A program made the position numbers and the translations under genes. This document shows positions 1 through 11,900 of a DNA stretch of 29,310 bases, piece after piece. Positions within the stretch are counted from its first letter, which is position 1, and each line of letters starts with the position of its first letter. The notes under the pieces are model-generated. The model saw only the letters and a list, made by a program, of their open reading frames with translations. It was not told the origin of the DNA and searched no databases. The stretch is from contig CAXNAD020000110.1 in NCBI GenBank assembly GCA_964200185.2, positions 1 through 29,310 of the forward strand, given 5' to 3'. Origin of the DNA: Choristocarpus tenellus KU-1152 (lineage: Eukaryota; Phaeophyceae).

Positions 1-77
1 GGTAGTGGTACAGAAAACATAGGTTTACAAACACCATGGCAAAACAGACATCATCATGGTCACTGAGTGAGGTAGAT
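1..77. repeat. Direct repeat, copy 1
   Basis: Identical over 77 bases to 274-350, an offset of 273. The copy starts at the window edge and may be longer. Confidence 0.95.
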
Positions 78-204
78 TAGGAAGCACAGGAAGGCAGTAG
101 TGCAATATTTGATGATGGTGAAGTAACTGATTAGTGGTTTTCACATTTATGATATTTTATTTCTATAGGGCTTATACAACATATATATAGTTTTCATTTG
201 TTTT

Positions 205-235
205 CCCCCTGACACATCTGCAAAATGTCAGAGGG
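205..235. repeat. Hairpin inside the 273-bp unit
   Basis: Arms CCCCCTGACA and TGTCAGAGGG pair with one mismatch around an 11-base loop. Function unknown. Confidence 0.6.
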
Positions 236-273
236 CATAATAATATATCAGTACTAGTATTAGTAGTGTAAGT

Positions 274-350
274 GGTAGTGGTACAGAAAACATAGGTTTA
301 CAAACACCATGGCAAAACAGACATCATCATGGTCACTGAGTGAGGTAGAT
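274..350. repeat. Direct repeat, copy 2
   Basis: Exact match to 1-77. The spacing suggests a tandem unit of 273 bp of which only part is in the window. No coding content is seen in the unit. Confidence 0.95.
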
Positions 351-2426
351 GTGACACACCTTAAAATTGTAATAGAGGGCGCATAGGCGTACACAACACA
401 GGGGAAGAGATTAGACTTCATTTGAACATTGTCTCCAACAACAACAAAATAAACAGTAATGAGAAATTTAATTTCTCTCTCTTCTCGCAGATCTGAATAA
501 TAGCCAAAAGAAAATCAAATATACGAAATGTTACTCTGAGTTTCAATCGGTGACTCATAGTTTTGCGACTCTGAATTTAAGAAATCCTGTGTTTAAAAAG
601 ACCCTTCACATTGACAATAGAACCACGATATAAACAAAGGACTTGGAAACTCAAAGTCGCTTATTGAAACCCAGAGTGACTCACTTTTGGGATAGTTTGT
701 TTACTGTGGGGGGACAAAATATGTAATTTTCTCATGCATGGTGCACGTTGCTGCTGGTGGTAAGGTTGTAAACATGAGTCCCACAGTATGCCCCAATACA
801 GAACACTATTTTTCTCTAAGGCACCTGTTCGACTCTGTGTTGTTGTGTACGGTTTTGCTGTGTGGTGCACATATACTCTACTTCCCCTTTTTGCCTAGTC
901 ACAAATTGGAAACATCCCTTTTCATTTATCTGATGTGTAATATCTTAATCTTCTCTCTCTCTGTCCGTACTGTGCAATTTACCTTGGAAGGTATTGCAAT
1001 TTATCAGTAGTAAAGACAAGAAGGTGTGTTACAGCGTGCCCTAAAAGCTTACCTCCACAGGACGCATAGCTCCCATTCCCATTTACAGGCCAATAGATGA
1101 TACTGATGCACGTATAGGACTCCTGATGCACAAGTCGAAAAGGAACTGGTTTAAGATGTCTTGTCACAATCGGGGACCATAATGACCAAATAATAAATAA
1201 ATAGTCAAGAAGGACAAATATATCGAATCTAGGACTTCAATGTCATAATGGTGTTCATGAAAACGCCATCAAGACATATCGCCTGTAACAGGTGTGGAGC
1301 CTCACACGATCCCCTTTGCAGATGTAATATCTCTTAGTGACATAATTTGGACTCAATTCAAAGCATATTGTCCCAAAGATGGGCCAATGGTAGGCACGAT
1401 GAGTAACTTTACTTCCCGTGGTCTGAGGATGGTTACATTGCCATTCTTTTTCATTTTGTAGATATTACCACCTTCACTGGGTACTTCATTGGGGAGATCA
1501 AGAGGATGAAGAAGGTTAGTTTGAGTGAGTTCAAGAGATGGGATCCGGGGACTCCTGAAAAACTGGAGGGAGTGACTATGAAAGTAAATGACTCGAGTAT
1601 TACTCTGGACCTGAACCTGTGTTTGGAGAGTATTGTCTTGGAAGGAATAGGATCGATTGGTGTTCAGACTATATCATGACTGATGTGGGTATAGGTGTTT
1701 GCATACAAACCTTTCTTTAGACGTGATTCAGAAGTGGATACAGAACACTGTCAACATGTTCGTGTGTTGAGCAAGTTGAAGTTCATATTTATATTCAACA
1801 GTTCAATAGTTGCACACTTATCACGTTCTATTCTAATTTCTACAAATGAATTCCAATTACTGAAAGAAAAATGGTTGAAAAAAATAGTATAATGATTATA
1901 TCCATTATTCAAGATATATATGTAATATGTAAAGTTAATAGAAAAAGTTTTTGTTTGAAAATTTTTATCTCCCAATGCTGCAGATGACTATTTGAATCTC
2001 TAACGGATATGTTCGATTCACTAAGTCTAATCGATCTCCACCTCACCGATGATCTCTACATTCCCCACAACTATTCTCAGAAATAACCGTTCTTCATCGT
2101 TCCAAGTACAAAACAGAACCATATAAGTTCGCATAATGTTGTACCATTAATATTAGGAGGAAAAAAGTCAATTCAAGATCATAATGACCTATGTAAAAGT
2201 TGATAGTTGTCATAAATGTGAAAGATATCTCTCCAAAACCTCAGATTTGTCATAGAAATAGCCTTACCAACACCACAAAACGCTCCTTTTTAGAGTAAGA
2301 AGTGGACAAACACCGTTCTTCACCTCTTTATGCAAGTTCATAGTGAAAGGTCGAGGAAGGGTCCTGCCCCAAACCCCCTTATTTACATCGATGATCAAGT
2401 AGTTGGAGAAGGTTGCACCAGCCAGC
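351..2426. other. 5' flank without recognised gene
   Basis: AT-rich. The open frames on both strands are under 100 codons and have no motif. It should contain the promoter and 5' UTR of the large gene, but I cannot point to a core promoter element. Confidence 0.6.
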
Positions 2427-2975
2427 ATGCGGCGCGTTTCCTTCTGCTTGTTTGCAGGGCTTGTAACCATCGCTCAACCCCTGTCACCATGTAACAGTAC
2501 GGGCAAAGCGATTGCCGAGATTAGGTCTTTATATGATGTGGAACAACTTGCTGTAAACATATCTTGCTCTATGGGTACTTTTTCTGCTGTTTGGTATGGT
2601 GAGCTATCTCTTAGCACAACATTGACAGTGGCGGAAGGAACTAGCCTGAGCATTCGTGGCGCAGATACACTGGCCTCTATCGATGGCGGGGCAACACTTC
2701 CTCTTTTCGATGTCAACAGCGGGACGTTGAGTCTTCAAGGTCTGATCCTCCGAAGAGGAAATGCAACCGATGTGGCAGCAGAGTATGTTCAAGGCGGTGC
2801 GATTCGCATTGTGGATGGTACCTTGGATGTGACGGGATGCACCTTCGAGTCGAATGAAGCCAATGAAAGCGGGGGAGCAATCTATGCCAATCACTCGGAG
2901 GTCATTGTGGAAAACAGCATATTCGAGGAGTGCAGGGTCGGCAAGTCTGGTTTCGGAACTGGTGGTGGGATTCAT
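2427..2975 (+). CDS. Exon 1: signal peptide and first beta-helix rungs
   Basis: 183 codons. Residues 1-19 are a basic-hydrophobic signal peptide (MRRVSFCLFAGLVTIAQPL). Next comes a segment with two cysteines (PCNSTGKA, NISCSMG), and then helix rungs such as VQGGAIRIVDGTLDVTG, CTFESNEANESGGAIYANHS and IVENSIFEEC. The frame is open 24 bases further upstream but without an ATG, so the ATG at 2427 is preferred. The exon ends in phase 0 at a strong donor (CAT|gtaagt, 2976), just after GTGGGIH. Confidence 0.85.
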
Positions 2976-5900
2976 GTAAGTACATTGGAGTTACCTCTTC
3001 GGTATTGTGCAGCGGGTAAGTATCTTGAAATCATTGATGAGTGTAGATTTACCCAACATGCATCGCATCCTTGTTGTGCTTAAGGTAAACGAAGGAAGAG
3101 CATTGATACGGAATTCCGCCATTTATAAGAACTTCGCCGGGGAAAGAGGAGGTGGAGCTTGGTTGAACAGTGGTGACTTCACTGTGTACAATACCACCTT
3201 CGTCGAAAACATGGTTGGAGCTGAGATTGGGACAAAGTTCGAGGAGAATGGTAAGGGCATACAAATACGGGATGTAGTGAAGTAACTAGTCAATCCTGTA
3301 CCCAGTGGTGTACTCTCTATGGCATCAATGATGCCAAGCGTAGCTCTTTATATTGACAGCGCCGTGACTGTACGTACTATCGAACTGAGAAGGTGCTTGA
3401 CCTGATTCTAGGGTCAAGAATCGACTTCCCTAAGCAAATGTGATCCCGCTTATACTTATGAGGAGGTATTTCCTCCTCCTTCACATATGTGCCACCAACC
3501 TCATGATCGTAGAGGAAACGTTCGGACAAGGTGGTGGATTAAGTGTCGATACATGTGAGGGAGGATTCTATGGCGGTCCCTGTGAGATTGACCTCAACCT
3601 CTTCCAGGAAAATTTTGCAGGCGCGAAGGGGGGTGGACTTGTGGTTGGAGGAAGCGATGTGCACAACAATATCACCATCGAGAGGTGCTCTTTCCAAAAC
3701 AACTCTGCAGGCCAAACAGATCCTCCATTTGATGACTTTCCAGTCGGGGACGGAGGTGCTTTGTCAGTAGGGGGCAATTTCATTCTGCTGGTCGTCAATA
3801 GTAAATTTGAGAGCAATATTGCAGGGAAAAAGGTAAGCACGTTGTGCATAGAGACTGAGGAGTGCTTATCCCATCAGGTAGTGACAAAGGGGGTTATTGC
3901 TTGGCTCTCCTCAGATTGGTATTGGTGTGTTTAACAACTTTTAACTGTTCTACAGAGTTTCACCCATCCATATTGACTTTTTCAGCGAAGCGCTTTTTGT
4001 GCCGATACTTAAGCTGGGGCACTGCAGCTGTATTGCATTTTCATGAGTGTGTGATAAGTCAGTTGTTTCTCTTTGGCAATGCCCATGTTGAAGTGGATGG
4101 GATGGTAGATGATGTGTACTTCAATGTATATTTTTCTACGAACTGTCAAAATGTACTTCAAAGATTGTGAAGTTTAGTGTATCAAGGTGCTCACATTCTG
4201 CCTGTTGCAACATTTTGCTCTTTATGGACAGAATAAAGTTTATGATAGCTTGACAACCAATTCAACCCCTTTTCCGTTGCAGCATGTAATTGGAAAGTGA
4301 ACAGTTCCCTTGTCCATTGTGCTAAGTAGGAACCTCTCTAGATACCAATACAGGTCCCTGTCCCAAATAACTTTTTGTTCTTCATTGGCTGAGTTCACAG
4401 GGTGGTGCTATCATATCTTCATCAGAGAGTGAGCTACATGTACACAACTCAGAATTCAATTTGAACGAAGCAAGAGGGGATGGAGGTGGGGCAATCACGG
4501 TGGGATCGAACTCAAAACTATTAGTCAACTCCTCGAACTTCTCCACCAACACTGCTGAAGAGTCGGGGGGGGCCATCAATGGATTAAGCTCTTCCACTGT
4601 TGTGATACAGAGTGGGGCATTTTATGAGAACTATGCAGACCGGGTATGTCATTGATTCAGCACAATCCTCTTACGCATCACATATTGTGCTTGATAATAG
4701 TTGATACGAGAAGCTGTTGGTTGAATTTTATTCTTGTCTTGTTATGCACTCTTTCTCTGCAAAGCACACTGTGAAGCTGGATTTGGCATTGCTTTGTGTA
4801 CCTTGTGGTAGGTAGTATGCTGGACAGGAGACTACATTTCTAATTTCCTGATTTCTTTTGTCATGTAATTTGAAGCCTGCAATTCATTTTCTTTGGTCAA
4901 TGTTTCAATGCCTTTTTTTTTTTTTACAAGAATGCAAATCACCGCCACCTTTCTGCAGCAAAATCTCCTGGTAGGTATGGGGTGAAAGAGCCACTTTTCA
5001 TGTGTTTGGTATGATCTGCACCAAGATGCAATCCGAAACCTGCAATAGATTACAGTTCTTAGCCATTATGAACCATGTGACATGTCCTATCTCTCATCAA
5101 ACTTGTATGTGTATGTGTATGCGTGTGCTCACATTTGCAAAGGGGCATTGTGCGATGCTCATAACCTTTTAAACCTTGAATTGCATGAATCGTTGATTCT
5201 CATGAAGTGCCCTGTGCAGAGGATTGAAGTGTTGTAGGCAAAGAGGTAACTGAGTGTACTGAAGCGTTGGTGGAATTCAATGTGATAGATCTTATATCAT
5301 GATCTTTGAAGAGGCTGGTTGAATACTGTAAAGTAGTGCACTATTTATTGCTGTCGTTCAGGATAGTGATGTATGCTCTGTTACCTTGTGGAGAAGTTTG
5401 ATAATATGTTAACTCTGAATTTGTCATATCCAGTTGTGTGTTGAGGTAGGCTTCTAGCAGAGTGAATTTGAAGTCAGAAGAGGGGGCAACATCTTAATAA
5501 CTACAGTACTGGATACGAGAAAATTAAAGGACTCAACCCCAATTCTGAATCAACTCATGTGTGTTTCAATCTGAGGTTGTATGAAGAACACATACCTAAT
5601 CCAGGGATCGAGCGTCCCGTAACCATGCAAAATGCAACAGCAAGTTGTGATCATATATTGCGCACATTGGTATACACGCAATGTGGTTGCTTGCAGGCTA
5701 AGGTAAAATGGCCAGTGGATGGGCCAACAGTCGACACTAGTTGATGGTATCATACTGTATGCATAAATCACAAAGGGTGTGGCCTATGTTTTAACATTTG
5801 CATGCATATATCCAGCAAGTGTGAGAAGTTTTGTGGTGCTTGTTAGAGCAAGCATATCCTGTTTGATGACATGCTTGATGGAAGCGCGTAGTGATTTCTA

Positions 5901-8900
5901 GACATTTAAGATCTACTTGAGGGTATGCACATCCAGCAGAGAATTAAACAATGTGACAATTCACCTTTATATCTAATTCCACTAGTGCTAACTCTCTCAT
6001 TCTTGATTCCTTCCAACAACCTTGCTCTCAACCAGAATGGAGGGGTGATAACTGCACAGGGCATTGTTCTTGTGTCATCAGGCACGTTTGGTGGCAATAC
6101 GGCCAGGATAAATGGTGGGGCATTGTATGCATCTGTGGGCGCAAACTACACTGTATCTGGAGGAACGTTCTTCCTCAACAGAGCTCAGGCAAATGGTGGT
6201 AGCTTGTATCTTGGCTATGATTCCGAGATGGTCGTATCTGCCGGAATTTTTTTTGACAATAAGGCGTCCAACAGTGGAGGCTTTGTGTTTGTGAATGGCA
6301 ATCTCAAGGTAAGGATCCTGAATGCAAAACACCAAGCCTTGAGAAAGAGAATAATGACCATTTGACCACAAGTTTGGGATTATATATATATATATATATT
6401 GCTATGTGAGGTGATGAAACTATAGTATTTTTTAAATGTGGTTTGTGAGGGTAGGAGTTGTACTTTAGGACTCTTCTATAGCTGTTTTCTGTGCGTAATA
6501 ACACACCTCCTTGGTTTCCTTATTTCACAAATTGCGCTCACATGGTGCTCTTGCAGGTCACAGGTGGAACATACCGAAATAATAGTGCTGAGGACGGTGG
6601 ATTCATATTCGTAGCCAGAGGCTATGCATCTTGCACAGGGGTCACCGTTGAAAACCATGAGGTGTTGGGGGGGTGCAATTGCCTTAAAATATGTGACAGG
6701 TTTTGTAGGAGGACCAGTGCAGACCATACGTTCATGTGTAAAGATGGTGGCAATTCATCGGAAGTCAGGGTAGTGTGGACGAACATATGTGATAATGTAG
6801 ACTGGAAGCTCATCTGGGTTGGTACTAGAGAGAGAGCAAGCAAATGTTGAGTTCTTAGTTGATACTGTATGAAGCGTTCAGCACTTGTGACAAAACATAT
6901 GATGTACAATAGTGGATGAGGACGCCCCAGCAAAACAGACTCAGTGACAAATTTGGCTGACCATGCTGCAGTCCATTAAAGAACTTTGACAACCACTTTG
7001 CAAACATGCATGCTTTTCTCATTAGTGCAGCTTCCAGTGCGCCGTGTTTTGATGCTTTGTTCATACTAGAGAGGAATATTTTATACACTGTGAGGCTGTT
7101 CCACACATCATAGCATTGCCTTGCGAAGGCTTTCACCAGGCTAACTGAACATAAATGCGAAACCCCAGGCTGTCAATGGTGGTGTTGTGTATGCGTCTAA
7201 AGCAGCACATGTGGACTGGGCCTGCAACAGCACAGACAGCTATGGCATCCTTGGAGGGGTCATGTGAGTGAATGAGGTAGATGATCATTATCACAAAGAG
7301 AGGGATGGAGTTAACCTTGATATGCTGGAACTAATATAAACAGAACCTGTTTTATTGCTTTTTGACGTGGAGTACAGTTACTGGTTTAGTCCGGTTGTAT
7401 TTTCTTATCATTGTGTGAATTGGTTGAAATGTGACGTTTTTGGGATTGCTTTTTTTTTATTTCTCATTTTTTTCAAGGGTTGGTAACAGAATCTTGAGAC
7501 GTTCAGAACGAACAAGCAGAAGTAGAAAAGAGACTCGAGCAAGATTAGCATGTCTCTACTTCAGCACGAAAATAATAAGGTGTACAATGGTGTAGTGCAA
7601 GTTTGGTCTATTGCAGTATATACGTTGCCCACTATTCAATCCCTTCCCAGCGCTTGATATATCAAAGGTTTGGGTGAACACTTGATACTGGAAGTAATCA
7701 CATTTCTATGGTATGCATGGGGAATGACAAATTGTGTAGGGCAATTGTTTGTAGTCTCAAAGCCAACAAGTGGCAAATGATATGTTGAAAAAATGAATGC
7801 ATATATGTTGATACCTTAAAAGTGAAGAAGCTTTGGACCTGTTTACATCCATCAATATATTAACACAATTATATCATATTGTACTATAGCTTTATAGGGG
7901 TCTCACGTCAACTCTGCATCTCATTGTTACAGGTATCTCTATCTTGGGGCATCCATCTCTATTACAAGCTCATCATTTACAGGAATCACCATGCCTCGTG
8001 GCAGTGCAATATTTCTACTAGATAGCAGCCTCACTGTTGAGAAGGTGACATTCTTTTTTCTCGACACTCAATTTTATATTTCAGGCATTGTACCCACTCT
8101 TGAAACACGATGCTAGTTGGAATTGGATTCCAAGTGCTCCAACTTACAATCTTGGACAAGAAAAAATTCTGTCCACAAGAAGGCAATTCCTCAGAAAGCG
8201 TTAAATTAATTGCTATATGTATTTTTGTGTATCTATGCATTCTCATCCCTTCAATGCTTTTGTGTTATATGTCTTGAATACATACTTGAACTGAACATGC
8301 ATTGTGCTGCCTTAATAATGTTTCTGTGGTTTATACTCGAATATGGGATTTTGCCTCAGTCATTTGCAAAAGACATTCCACTTTTAACATACACTGATTA
8401 CAATTGTCTGAAGAAAACCCGTATGATAGTTTTCAAGCCTGAAAGGAACATTTTATCCATGCAAAAACCACCTAACCTTTGCCACTCTATTCTCCATTCT
8501 TACCCTTTCCCAGGCTGTTTTCGAGGACACCAACCGATCTTCAGTGCTCTTGGCCATCCAGGGTAACCCTGGCTCTGTTGTCAAGGTATATGACTCCAGC
8601 TTCCGTGGATTTGGTGGAGAGGTAAAAAGTCTAGTATACAGGCAATGCAATGACCGGCCTTAACACACTCACGTACGTGCTTCGGGAAAATAATAGGATT
8701 GGTCCCTGTATGGGGTCAGGCTTACATTTCATCAGCAAGGTACTGAGCTCAAACATGTTTCTGTTACTTTGAGGTTGTGGTATATCTAGTACTGGCAGCC
8801 ACTGGTGTTTTATTTGAAATATGCCCACTAGCTGTGGAGAAAGTGAGGAAATAAGAGTGTGAGAGGTTTGCCCTGTACCACCGCCACCGTCCTTGATGTC

Positions 8901-11900
8901 GAACATAGATGTCAAACATAGTGACAACCTGCAAAACCCTTCTCTATTACTTGCAGGCGGTGGTATTCAGCGGGGGGGAGCTGGTCTTGGATGGTTGTGA
9001 CTTCTCAGAGAGCGTTGCACAGGAACTGGTGTACTCTTCATATGTGATGCCACCAGTGTTACGCAACACTGTACTGGGGAATCTCAACTGTGAGGCCTGG
9101 ACGACCAACCGTAGGCCTGTGTGTTTTGACGATGAAGTTGTCTCTGTATAGATATGTTTATCTGTGAATTACAGCCTTGGTCTAAGAATGAAGTTGTGGA
9201 CTTACCAACAGTATTTAGCTGAGGGCCGAGTGCATAACCATGGAGACCATGGATTTGATCGACCAAGCCATGCGCAGACAAGAGTTGATGTTGCCGTGTT
9301 CGGAAAACAGAGCATCGTTTTCTATGTCTGAGATATGTCAAGTCTAGGAACGTCCTTCATCAGTTAAGTTGTTTAATTGGGCGTAATTTTTCATGCACTT
9401 CAAATTGTCAAATAGATCTTAACAGAAAAAGGGAAGGGAACATTTTTTTTATTAGGTGTGTAGTTCAGGTGCTTTCATTTTTTGTCTCCATTTGTTGGAC
9501 ATCATGGTAAACCATATTTGATTTTTTTTAAGAGCTCTGGTCAATTTTCTATCCTGTGTATTGGTGTTGATAAATCAAAACCGATTCCAAAAAGCAAATG
9601 CTTCGAATTACTCGAAATATGAAAGTGGTGGACTATACTGTTGTGTGAGAAGAATCGTGTGAGTATCATCCTGGATTATCATCCTATTTTGAATCTTCTA
9701 CCTGGCAGTGTTCTCGCATTCCTTAGTTCAATGGATTGCTGTGCCCCTGCTATATTATGCAAGCTGAAATGAGCTCTAAATTCCAACCCACCAGAGTTGA
9801 GACTCGGATATGTATATCCCAGTCATCCTCCTAGGTTCAATTCATGGAGGGTACATTATTTGCATCTAGCCCTCCAGCCTTGAACTAAGTAGTACCTCAT
9901 ACTTGGTCTCTCCTCAACAGTTTCACTCTTCTTAATACGTTGCTGATCACATAGGCATCGATGCCTCCGCACTGATTTTCAAGGTATGGCCCACTTCCTT
10001 TATGCAATTGCAACACTGATCTTTTCGTACAGATGATGGACCTATTTCAGATGGTGTGACGTCCCAGTCAGCTGAATTTGTGAACCGGGCGTACACCTGT
10101 GCAGACCAGAGAGGAGGGCATAGTTCGTTGTGCAGCAGCGTTGAAGATTGCCTAGATGGAGATATGGGGGTTTACTGTGACTGCTACACGCCAGATGTTC
10201 CTTTGGATGGAGAAGAGGTGATGATTTTGTGCTTGGTCTGGAAGAGGTGTGTGAAATGTCTTTGTGAGTCACCTCACCAACATATTACCTTCATTAATAT
10301 TGAGAAGCCACTTTCTGTTTTCGTTCAAGGACCGTGCAGTACTCCTGCAGCACTTCTGCAGAATCAATTGTGCACTTAAGAGTATGTGGTCTTACCTTAC
10401 CAGTCGTGGTATACTGTTCAATCAGTGCCCTGCAACATTGCCTATGTTTTGTTGTTCTCATGGACCTTACTATTATTTCGACCTAGTTACAGAGACAAAA
10501 TGTAGTAGGCATTTACTGTCAATCATTCCACTTACATCCAAATTGTGATATTTTAAAGCAGGGTGAGAAAAATACCCAATATATAACTACCAACCTGTCA
10601 TATAGAGCAGTTGGGTCACCTTCATCACCAGACTTAAGAATAAAGTATCGAATGTGTGAATGAAGAAAAACAGCAGTGACCAGTACACAAGTCCATCCTC
10701 TTTTCCAGAGATAGAAGGATACGCAGTGGTAATTTCCATCGTATTATGTCCTAACAATTTCTCCTCTGTTTGACTCACAGAAACCTCATGTCACCAACCC
10801 AGGTCTGCTTTGATGGAAGCAGTATGCTGCATCTTTCCACAGAAAGTTCTGTGGGTAATTTCTTCTCTCCAGATAAAATGACTGCAGATATCTTATTGGA
10901 AGCCGATAGCTCTGTCGAGACAGGCATAGTTTGGAACATGAGGGTAGATGGAGTTGAGGACATAAAGGGGGCTAGATTGGATGTCACATGGGATATCTTC
11001 CCTTCGACAGGGGTGCTGATGCCTGGGAAAAGGTGAGCATGAAGTCCTCCATGACTTGCCACGATGGTGTTTGTGTTACGAAAACAAAGCAGTTCTGAAG
11101 CACAATTGTAGTTGACTTGGGTGTTTCAGTCAACTTAATGTTAATACTGAAACCTTCTGAGGAAGTCTGCATTATATCTGTGGTGATTTTGTGTAGGAGG
11201 GAGGTGGCAAGTATTGGTCTCGATGGGGATGAGGATGTACAGACTGTGTCATTGGTGCCAAGCTTGTGTACTACTGATTGAATGTAGGTGTGGAATACAC
11301 CTTTAAATAGTGTGTTATGTTGTAAGACAAGGAATATATTTGAGGGACGACGAAAATCCAATACTTGGGTGTAGGGTTCTGGAAGAATCAGTTGATTTAC
11401 CTACCCACATTGTACAGCCCATTTATTTTCGGGCGATAATGGGGTGGTATTTTGCAGCTAGATGGAATGGAAAAGTGTGCCAAACGTCTGGTAACATATG
11501 ATGAGATGCCAGGTTTACTTCCTTTATGCAAAATTTCTACTAAACAAAGGGTAGTAATTTGCATGTGTGCAGTTGCTTACCCAAGAATTATGGCATCAGA
11601 CTCTCGTAGATTCTTCTTTATAAGAAAAATGAGGACATTTGGCGAACTCTCACCACCTCATTCAGCGTAGGGAGTTGTGTCACTGCAGCACAGTTTGCCC
11701 TCAGGTTCAAGCCTGCCGGTGCTTATTTTTTGCTTTATAGTGCAATTGCTGGTTTGGGACTGAAGTTGGTGCGACAGGGTTACCTTGAGGTCATGTGTTC
11801 GGTTCTCCATTTCACATTTTCCCTAATACTGCTTGAGTCTTTATTGTTGTTTGCAAGACATGGTGCATAATTATTTCCTTACAAAGATGAGCAGCCCATT

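Noticed and set aside
2403-2426. Upstream in-frame start at 2403
   Set aside because: It is a TTG. The ATG at 2427 directly precedes a signal peptide.
5697-5702. 6-nt exon between ttgcag and gtaaaa in intron 4
   Set aside because: It would break the N-x-A-x-x-x-GG spacing that the direct join of exons 4 and 5 keeps.
6377-6402. TA repeat as a regulatory element
   Set aside because: A simple microsatellite inside an intron.
2427-9089. Bacterial Pmp autotransporter operon
   Set aside because: The rungs are split by GT-AG introns, there is no autotransporter barrel, and downstream exons encode a helical membrane domain.
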